Assembly (NCBI GenBank): GCA_029855925.1 | Contig: JAGSHP010000109.1 | Span: 1-13,600, forward strand | Origin: Candidatus Thorarchaeota archaeon | GTDB taxonomy: Archaea > Asgardarchaeota > Thorarchaeia > Thorarchaeales > Thorarchaeaceae | Direction of reading: 5' to 3' | Length of the DNA stretch: 13,600 nucleotides | Part shown: positions 1 to 5,759 of the stretch, piece by piece | Numbering within the stretch: position 1 is the first letter of the stretch | How the letters are laid out: every line of letters starts with the position of its first letter | Position numbers and translations under genes: made by a program | The notes under the pieces: model-generated | Database searches by the model: none | Told to the model about the DNA's origin: nothing | The model's input: only the letters and a program-made list of their open reading frames with translations

Positions 1-1760
1 CTCTTAGCAGTTTCACGTCGCGTGATGAAGCGTCTAAAGCGTCGACCAGCGTCCTCAAGTGCGAGTTTTATCTCGCGAAGCAATACCTCATCTTCGGCCA
101 ATGCCTGCTTGCTCTGTCCCTTGAACATCACGTGCACGTATGCTCCACAGACATGTATGAAGACCATCATTGGCCCACGAGGAATGCCATTATCGAACGT
201 CTGGACCTTGTAGTTTCTCCAGTTTACTGACGCGCATGCCTTCCATGTGGCACAGTCACTGTTGTCACGAAGCTTGGGCACTCGATTGACGAAGCGCCAG
301 AGCACCATAGGAGCAGAGGTCGCGTTGGGGATCTTCCCGCCGTATGCGATACAGACCTCTACGGCAAAGGAGAGACCCTTTCCGGAAGTTGGTTTTCGTG
401 TGACCGCAGTGACGAAATCCGGTTCATACGCCAGTCTGATGGTCTGCTCAAAGACCTCTTCGCCTACTGGGACGACCGTGTCGGTCGGTGGTGCAATGTA
501 GTCTTGGCTCGAGAACGCCTTGTAGAGAAGTTCGATCTCAATCTTGGAGAGCGTGTCCACCGGCGTCTTCAGGCTCAGCTTTGGAAGATGCTTGCGGCCC
601 AGCTCTTTATTGGTCTCTTGAATTATAACTCGCGCCTTGTTTGTGCTTATCCTGCAGAACGCCCTTGTGAGAAATCCGCCAAGAGTCTGCTCTGTGGTCT
701 CGCGAAGAAGGTCCTGAAACTCTCCAATGCGAATGCTGGCGGGGTGTGGTTGTGCGTACTTGGGTTCGTCGGGGAATGTATTGACGCGCCGCGGGTAGAC
801 ATGAATCTCTCCGTATGGATCAATGAAGATGATTGTGACATGCGAGTTCAGCAATGATGCCATCTCGGCATAGACATCAGCATAACCACGTCGGTATTGG
901 ATATTCAAATAGTGGAGGCGGATGTAGGTCCCATGTTCAAATGGCAGGTTCATCTCAACGGGACCGCCCTCGTACTGCTTCGTGTTTGCGGTCGTTGTGA
1001 AAAAGTCTGCAACTATTGCCTTGTCTGCTGTGAATCTCTTTGTGACCGAGAATATTGGCTTACCTGTAGTATTTTGGGCGTCGCTGAATGCTGACGGTGC
1101 GCCAAAACCTTGGCTTCCACGAGTCTGTCGCAGCCTCTCAGACTTGCTTGACGCAAGATAGATGCCATACTTCTCAAAGTCCCGAGCAACCATCCCGACT
1201 CCGTTGTCAAAACATGTAAACTCGTAGACCTTTAGACCCTCTTCATCATCCAGAGGAACCAAGTCGGGCATCTGAATCTCGGTCAGCTGGATCACAGCGA
1301 AGGGCTCATTCTTGCTGATAAGACTTCTAAAGGGAACCAAGAACTTCCGGAATGCCTTTACCTTCTCCTCAAGGCTCTCCTTCGGTCGAGTGGGGATGTC
1401 TACTGGCTTGCCCTCTCGAACAGCCTTTTCCAGCTTCTTGCTCAGCGCAATCGAATCATAGAGGGTGGGCTTGATCTTTTCTTTTATTTCTTCGATGATT
1501 GCCGGATTGAGATGTTCAGCCAACCGGGGATGCTTCTGTGATTTCCACCACCAGCTCTCAAGAGCGTCAACAGCATTGTCGAGAAACTCGATTGCATACT
1601 GAGTGTGTTTGTTGAGCCCGGTCTCGAATCCAACAAGCTGAGTACGTTTTCGCATGAACTTCGCTATTGTCCCCTGTTTGATGTCACCAACCATACCCGC
1701 CATGGGATCAGGACTGGTGCTCGTTCTTCGTCTTTTCGATTTCTTGCTTGACGGACTCAA
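1..1760 (-). CDS. top6B: DNA topoisomerase VI subunit B (3' end beyond left edge)
   Basis: This is the ATPase subunit of the type IIB topoisomerase, which with Top6A (not seen here) passes one duplex through another. The reading frame is open from 1760 to the left edge, about 586 codons. Visible GHKL/Bergerat motifs are N1 EFLDNAVDA (residues 58-66), N2 DNGVGM (185-190) and N3 RGSQGFG (214-220), followed by TTGKPI. Later family blocks include YIAPPTD, FVTAVTRKP, VEVCIAYGG and RFVNRVPKL, typical of the H2TH and transducer part; K551 in SKQALA may be the switch lysine (inferred). I chose TTG at 1760 because AGGTGA lies 5 nt upstream and TAA precedes it directly in frame. ATG at 1703 has no ribosome site and would drop a basic tail (KKSKRRR). 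The odd feature is 118 residues between N1 and N2, where well-studied homologs have about 30. Top6A may follow beyond the left edge. Confidence 0.95.
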   Translation of the reverse strand, partial: MSPSSKKSKRRRTSTSPDPMAGMVGDIKQGTIAKFMRKRTQLVGFETGLNKHTQYAIEFLDNAVDALESWWWKSQKHPRLAEHLNPAIIEEIKEKIKPTLYDSIALSKKLEKAVREGKPVDIPTRPKESLEEKVKAFRKFLVPFRSLISKNEPFAVIQLTEIQMPDLVPLDDEEGLKVYEFTCFDNGVGMVARDFEKYGIYLASSKSERLRQTRGSQGFGAPSAFSDAQNTTGKPIFSVTKRFTADKAIVADFFTTTANTKQYEGGPVEMNLPFEHGTYIRLHYLNIQYRRGYADVYAEMASLLNSHVTIIFIDPYGEIHVYPRRVNTFPDEPKYAQPHPASIRIGEFQDLLRETTEQTLGGFLTRAFCRISTNKARVIIQETNKELGRKHLPKLSLKTPVDTLSKIEIELLYKAFSSQDYIAPPTDTVVPVGEEVFEQTIRLAYEPDFVTAVTRKPTSGKGLSFAVEVCIAYGGKIPNATSAPMVLWRFVNRVPKLRDNSDCATWKACASVNWRNYKVQTFDNGIPRGPMMVFIHVCGAYVHVMFKGQSKQALAEDEVLLREIKLALEDAGRRFRRFITRRETAK

Positions 1761-1765
1761 TTAAT

Positions 1766-1771
1766 TCACCT
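1766..1771 (-). promoter_or_regulatory. Ribosome binding site supporting the TTG start of top6B
   Basis: On the minus strand AGGTGA is followed by 5 nt (ATTAA) and then TTG at 1760. The downstream ATG at 1703 has no comparable purine-rich sequence, so this site decides the start. Confidence 0.6.
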
Positions 1772-1982
1772 GCGTACCGTATGCATGTGGGTCATTTACA
1801 AAAGCCTTGGGCTATGAGTTCCCCATTCGCAATACAATAAGATGGTACTGAAATTCACGCGCTTTACATTTATTGTTTTCCTGTAGGGGTCTATTTGAAC
1901 CGAGAATGGCAACTGAACGATGAAACTAGCCAAACTCTGGCTGAGGAAAGTGTTCATTAGCATTTGTGAGTCGAGTCAACTG

Positions 1983-2738
1983 ATGACACACCAAGGTGTA
2001 AAATGCATCGGGCTGAGAGAGATTCCAGTCATCGAAGAGGGTGACGACCTATCTGGCATCATCTTGAGAGCACTTGATAGTCAAGGTATGGACCTCGAGG
2101 ATAGGGACATCATTGTCATTGCACATACTGTGGTCTCCAAGGCCGAGGGACGTGTCGTCACGAGAGGCTCCGTAGAGGTCTCCGAAGAAGCCCTTCGAAT
2201 CGCTCAGAAGAGTGGTTTCGACCCAGTCCATGTGGAGCTTGCACTGCGCGAGAGCCGGATAGTTCTCCGGAACTCAGGGGTCCTCATAACCGAGGGACTG
2301 AACGGAGACCTTGCCAATTTCGCAGGGGTCGACAAGTCCAATGCCCCAGATGATTCATTCGTTCTGTTGCCGGCGAACCCAGATCGGAGCGCAGAGAGAA
2401 TTCGTGAGAGGCTGGCTGAGGCTACAGGTAAGGATGTCGCAATCATCATTTCCGACACTCGTGGTCGACCATGGCGCCGGGGTACAATCAATGTTGGAAT
2501 AGGAAGTGCTGGGATCAACGCATTTAGACACAATAGAGGCAGAAAGGACATCTATGGTCGCACTCTCCAAAGGTCCACTGTTTGCCAGATAGATGAGCTT
2601 GCAGCTGCAGCGGAACCAATCATGGGACAGGCCAATGAAGGACGACCAGTTGTCATAATTAGAGGCTATCTGTATGAGAAGGGAGAAGAGAGTGCTAAGG
2701 ATATTGTAATGTCGCCTCAAGAAAATCTATTCAGATGA
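1983..2738 (+). CDS. cofE: Coenzyme F420-0:L-glutamate ligase
   Basis: CofE adds L-glutamate residues to F420-0 using GTP, a late cytoplasmic step of coenzyme F420 synthesis. The 251-residue product matches the usual length of archaeal CofE (about 250). It starts with the family pattern GLREIPVIEEGDDL and continues with VVSKAEGR (residues 50-57), ANFAGVDKSN (111-120), ISDTRGRPWR (156-165) and the C-terminal end GRPVVIIRGY...ENLFR. An in-frame ATG at 1920 would add 21 hydrophobic residues that are not typical of the family, so ATG at 1983 is preferred; neither has a clear Shine-Dalgarno sequence. It is divergent from top6B and has no cofactor-synthesis neighbours here. Its presence implies that the organism makes F420. 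Confidence 0.94.
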   Translation: MTHQGVKCIGLREIPVIEEGDDLSGIILRALDSQGMDLEDRDIIVIAHTVVSKAEGRVVTRGSVEVSEEALRIAQKSGFDPVHVELALRESRIVLRNSGVLITEGLNGDLANFAGVDKSNAPDDSFVLLPANPDRSAERIRERLAEATGKDVAIIISDTRGRPWRRGTINVGIGSAGINAFRHNRGRKDIYGRTLQRSTVCQIDELAAAAEPIMGQANEGRPVVIIRGYLYEKGEESAKDIVMSPQENLFR

Positions 2739-2762
2739 TGCAGAAATAAGAAAAATAATCGG

Positions 2763-2782
2763 GAAGGGAACAAAGTCCCTTC
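2763..2782. terminator. Hairpin between convergent genes, possible two-way terminator
   Basis: GAAGGGA (2763-2769) pairs perfectly with TCCCTTC (2776-2782) around a 6-nt loop. It lies between the ends of cofE (2738) and the zinc-ribbon gene (2807). Read on the minus strand, the hairpin is followed by a T-rich run (ATTATTTTTCTTATTTC, about 2740-2758), which suits termination of the minus-strand gene. On the plus strand only a short pyrimidine stretch with TTTT follows. Confidence 0.55.
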
Positions 2783-2806
2783 TACTCTTTTGAAAGAGCC
2801 ACATGA

Positions 2807-3643
2807 TCAAAGGCGTTGTCCACAGTTATTACAGAACTTAGCACCGGCCGGAACAGGACTGCCGCAGTTTGGACAATAGCCGCCTCCTCCGCCGCCCTCC
2901 TGAATATCTACGTGGTAGGTTCCTTCGGCACTTCGTACCGTTGCGTGACGCACACCACCCTCTTCATGGACACTTATGTGAACAGAGTCACCGGGCGAAC
3001 CAGCAGGCGCTCCTGCGGGACGACCACCACTAGGATTGATAGGCGCACCACAATTGGGACATGATGCTGCATTTCCCGCGGCATGACCACAGTATGGACA
3101 TTTACCTTCATTCTGTGCCTGACTGATGTTTGCCGTGACAGAGGGAATCACCTTTGACTGCTTGAACTCAAAACGGATATTTCCGCCCGACTTGAGATCG
3201 ATGATGAGTTCATTGCCGCTCTGCTGTGCATTTGCAACGGCAATCAGAGGAATAGCAAGACTCTCAGTTTCGCCTTTTGGTCCGCGATTATAGAAGCTGT
3301 CAGCAGTCCAGGAGTATACTGCTGCACTCACTGCACCATAGGCCAAACCCCTTCCGACACCGCGAAGTGCCCGACCGCCAATGCCGCCCATTTGGCTCCC
3401 GACGCCCTCAAGAATTGCAGCTCCTGCTATGGCACCTGCAACGGCACCAATCTTCTTGAGGCCACCAAAACGGCTCTTTTTGGGTTTCTTATACCAGACA
3501 AGTCTGACATCGGTCAGTTCAAGGATTCCATCCTCACCATCAAATTTGACGTCATCCTCTCGAACCATCTTCCGTTCGTAACTCATTGTAGTGAGTCCGG
3601 AACCAGAATACTGTACGGAAAGGAAACTAGGTCTTTCAGACAT
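2807..3643 (-). CDS. Double zinc-ribbon protein with glycine-zipper segment and PH-like halves
   Basis: I do not recognise a named family. The 278-residue product has an N-terminal beta-rich part with GILELTDVRLVWYKK (about 40-54). A glycine/alanine-rich segment (about 62-110, with GAVAGAIAGAAILEG) looks like a glycine zipper or amphipathic membrane-inserting helix. A second beta part follows (IPLIAVANA, ELIIDLKSGGNIRFEF). The two beta blocks resemble the halves of a PH/GRAM-type fold (inferred). Then comes a zinc ribbon CPYCG...CPNCG (Cys 182, 185, 195, 198), a Gly/Pro/Ala linker, a short SVHISVHEEGG/YHVDIQEGG beta motif, a Gly6 run and a C-terminal ribbon CPNCG...CNNCG (Cys 257, 260, 271, 274). 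ATG at 3643 is used; GTG at 3652 is also in frame and adds three residues. The protein is probably membrane-associated with a cytosolic zinc-ribbon tail. Confidence 0.75.
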   Translation of the reverse strand: MSERPSFLSVQYSGSGLTTMSYERKMVREDDVKFDGEDGILELTDVRLVWYKKPKKSRFGGLKKIGAVAGAIAGAAILEGVGSQMGGIGGRALRGVGRGLAYGAVSAAVYSWTADSFYNRGPKGETESLAIPLIAVANAQQSGNELIIDLKSGGNIRFEFKQSKVIPSVTANISQAQNEGKCPYCGHAAGNAASCPNCGAPINPSGGRPAGAPAGSPGDSVHISVHEEGGVRHATVRSAEGTYHVDIQEGGGGGGYCPNCGSPVPAGAKFCNNCGQRL

Positions 3644-3905
3644 GGTTAGCACCGCTAAAACAACGTGTATCGTATCCTCTTAACCTTATTGCAGGTCCAT
3701 GAGGAATTCACCTCTCAATGTATATCGAGATCATGCATGAACACAACCAAGAGCTCGAGCTTTTCCAGCTGGACCATCAGAAATATAATAAATATTAACT
3801 TTCTGAAATGGTAGGTCCGAGTAGTTTTGAGTTGAAAGAATAGAGTTTTTACTGGGACCTTCCAACACTACGCCTGTCTTCAAAGCTAATGGAGGTTCAT
3901 CCAAA
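3644..3905. promoter_or_regulatory. Divergent intergenic region before the dehydrogenase gene
   Basis: No convincing gene is seen in these 262 bases. An A/T-rich TATA-like run (ATATAATAAATATTAA, about 3783-3798) faces the dehydrogenase and would give a leader of roughly 85-90 nt. On the minus strand CGATATACA (about 3717-3725) could serve the zinc-ribbon gene. A perfect 10-bp palindrome AGCTCGAGCT lies at 3752-3761, flanked by A and T runs, and could be a regulator site. All three are pattern-based guesses. Confidence 0.3.
3891..3896 (+). promoter_or_regulatory. Ribosome binding site for the TTG start of the dehydrogenase
   Basis: GGAGGT is followed by 9 nt and then TTG at 3906. An in-frame TAA at 3888-3890 and the absence of any ATG or GTG before the Rossmann motif make this TTG the only workable start. 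Confidence 0.75.
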
Positions 3906-4787
3906 TTGGAAATCAAGAAGATCACAGTCCTCGGCGCTGGTCAGATGGGAAACGGCATCGCACATGTCTGTGCCCAAGCTGGCTACGAGGTCAAGATGAG
4001 AGACATTGAACAGAGGTTTCTTGACAGGGGTTTTGAGACCATCAAGAAGAATCTGGGCAGAGCGGTCAAGAAGGGAAAGATGTCACAGGAAGAAGCTGAC
4101 ACAATAGTGGGGCGCATCACGGGGGTCCTCGATCTCAAGGATGCCGTTAAGGATGCAGACCTTGTCATCGAGGCAATCCCGGAAGTTGTGAAGCTCAAAC
4201 TTGACACTTGGAAGGAAGTTGACGAGGCTGCGCCCGACCATGCGATTCTTGCATCGAATACGTCGAGCATCAGTATAACACAGATGGCGGCTGTGACAAA
4301 GAGACCTGAACAGTTCATAGGCATGCACTTCTTCAATCCTGTTCCGGTAATGGGGCTCGTTGAGATCATCAAAGGTGCTGCTACTGCAGACTCAACAGTG
4401 GATGTGATCAAGACTGTCTCAGAGAAGGTCGGAAAGAAGACAGTGATTGTCAATGAAGCACCAGGTTTCGCAGTCAACAGAGTTCTTATCCCTGCGATCA
4501 ACGAGGCAATACTGGCCATCCAGGAAGGCGTGGCGACTGTGGAGGACATGGACCTTGCAATCAAGCTGGGTCTGAACTGGCCGATGGGGCCACTGACGCT
4601 TGCGGACTTTGTTGGTCTGGATACGTTGCTCTACATTGCAGACTATTTCGTTGATGAGTTCAAGGACAGCAAGTATAGAGCGCCCGCTCTACTGAGAAAG
4701 ATGGTGAGAGCTGGGTGGCTTGGCAGAAAGACCGGGAAGGGTTTCTACGACTACTCCGGCGAAAAGCCAGTTCCCCTTCGATTCTAG
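3906..4787 (+). CDS. 3-hydroxyacyl-CoA (3-hydroxybutyryl-CoA) dehydrogenase
   Basis: This enzyme oxidises L-3-hydroxyacyl-CoA to 3-oxoacyl-CoA with NAD, or the reverse, in beta-oxidation or butyrate-type pathways in the cytoplasm. The 293 residues match the length of the single-function bacterial Hbd type. The N-terminal Rossmann motif is GAGQMG (10-15) with D33 after strand 2, which favours NAD over NADP. Catalytic residues are S120 (SNTSS), H141 (GMHFFNP), E153 (GLVEII) and N191 (FAVNR); their spacing equals that of the human enzyme (S137, H158, E170, N208). The C-terminal helical domain has LNWPMGPL and GRKTGKGFYDY. The start is TTG, forced by a TAA 18 nt upstream and supported by GGAGGT. 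It stands alone between a long leader and a strong terminator; no hydratase or thiolase is nearby. Confidence 0.95.
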   Translation: MEIKKITVLGAGQMGNGIAHVCAQAGYEVKMRDIEQRFLDRGFETIKKNLGRAVKKGKMSQEEADTIVGRITGVLDLKDAVKDADLVIEAIPEVVKLKLDTWKEVDEAAPDHAILASNTSSISITQMAAVTKRPEQFIGMHFFNPVPVMGLVEIIKGAATADSTVDVIKTVSEKVGKKTVIVNEAPGFAVNRVLIPAINEAILAIQEGVATVEDMDLAIKLGLNWPMGPLTLADFVGLDTLLYIADYFVDEFKDSKYRAPALLRKMVRAGWLGRKTGKGFYDYSGEKPVPLRF

Positions 4788-4795
4788 TAGTCTTG

Positions 4796-4836
4796 GGAGA
4801 CCTCTAGAAGGAGGTCTCCGGTCACTTATTTTTTAT
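4796..4836 (+). terminator. Strong hairpin plus T-tract after the dehydrogenase
   Basis: GGAGACCTC (4796-4804) and GAGGTCTCC (4811-4819) form a perfect 9-bp stem with a 6-nt loop. It is followed after about 6 nt by TTATTTTTTAT. It begins 9 nt after the stop codon, so the dehydrogenase is probably transcribed separately from the hydrolase. Confidence 0.75.
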
Positions 4837-4904
4837 ATCACCGAGTAAAGTTTCATCAGTAAGAGATTTAGCATGTTGTCACAGTAGTAGAATGGAACTG
4901 GTCT

Positions 4905-5759
4905 GTGGCGGTAATCGTGATCTTTGAAGAGAGTCATTATCTGGGATACGATGGCTTGAAGATGTACATGGCAACGTGGTTGCCCGATGACGAAAAGCCT
5001 CGTGCGTTGTTGATAGCAATTCATGGTCTTGGATCACACGGCTTGGGATATCGTGTCATCGGAGAGTATATGGCCGAGCGGGGAATCGCGGTCTTTGCAC
5101 CTGACATGAGAGGATTTGGTCACTATTCGGGTCTCAAGGGTCACGTGATGAACTTCGATGAGTACGTAGAGGACATTCAGAATCTTGTCATGCAGGTCAA
5201 GGACAGATTCCTCAACAAGCTGACCTTTCTCTATGGACACTCACTGGGAGGACAACACATCATTCGCTATGCAGCAGCCTATCCAAATGATGTTGATGGA
5301 CTGATGATTGCCTGCCCAGCAGTCAGTGAGAAGCTCCCCATATCCACGCTCAAGAAGATTGGTGCGTGGTTCCTCTCGCTGCTAAATGTCAAGAAATATT
5401 TCGCCACTGGTAACGACCTGACCCTCTCTAGTAGAGATCCAGAGGTTGTGCGTGAACATGAAGAGGACCCCCTGTTTTGGAACTACGTGACGCCGCGATT
5501 TGGCATGTGTGGTTTCAGAGCAGTAAAGGAGGCCTTCAATGATGCCCCGTTGATCAAATTGCCTGCACTGGTTCAGCAGGCAGGAAACGACGGACTGGTC
5601 GACCCTGAGAAGACGAAAGAGTTCTTTGACAACTTGGGATCGACTGACAAGGAATGGATCTTGTACGAGGGACTGTATCACGAGATATTCAGAGAGCCAG
5701 AGAAAGATCGAGTGCTAGCCGACATGTACAACTGGCTCGACAAGCGACTCGTTTCTTAA
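4905..5759 (+). CDS. Alpha/beta hydrolase, monoacylglycerol lipase-like
   Basis: This is a serine hydrolase of the Hydrolase_4/S33-like group that includes monoacylglycerol lipases and lysophospholipases; the exact ester substrate is unknown. The 284 residues show the oxyanion-hole motif HGLG (40-43), DMRGFGHYSG (67-76), the nucleophile elbow GHSLGG with S113, the acid D229 in AGNDGLVDPEKT, and H259 in LYHEIFREPEKD. The last block is close to the monoacylglycerol lipase pattern. No signal peptide is seen, so it is likely cytoplasmic. The in-frame stop TAG at 4869 and the lack of an upstream ATG leave GTG at 4905, or GTG at 4917 four codons later, as the start; the first in-frame ATG (codon 20) would cut the first strand. 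Its stop overlaps the stop of the convergent ATPase gene. Confidence 0.9.
   Translation: MAVIVIFEESHYLGYDGLKMYMATWLPDDEKPRALLIAIHGLGSHGLGYRVIGEYMAERGIAVFAPDMRGFGHYSGLKGHVMNFDEYVEDIQNLVMQVKDRFLNKLTFLYGHSLGGQHIIRYAAAYPNDVDGLMIACPAVSEKLPISTLKKIGAWFLSLLNVKKYFATGNDLTLSSRDPEVVREHEEDPLFWNYVTPRFGMCGFRAVKEAFNDAPLIKLPALVQQAGNDGLVDPEKTKEFFDNLGSTDKEWILYEGLYHEIFREPEKDRVLADMYNWLDKRLVS

Noticed and set aside
22..1210. Several short plus- and minus-strand open frames in the first 1.2 kb
   Set aside because: They lie in other frames of the topoisomerase VI B gene, whose frame is open across the whole stretch and carries all family motifs.
2204..2720. Antisense frames of 115 and 121 codons within cofE
   Set aside because: They are opposite a clear CofE frame, show no family features and have atypical Ser/Cys-rich composition.
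3731..3925. 64-codon minus-strand frame between the zinc-ribbon gene and the dehydrogenase
   Set aside because: It would start inside the dehydrogenase gene, shows no domain or ribosome site, and covers the likely promoter region.
3983..4564. 193-codon antisense frame in the dehydrogenase gene
   Set aside because: Low-complexity Ser/Thr/Ala-rich product opposite a gene with complete catalytic motifs; typical of an antisense shadow.
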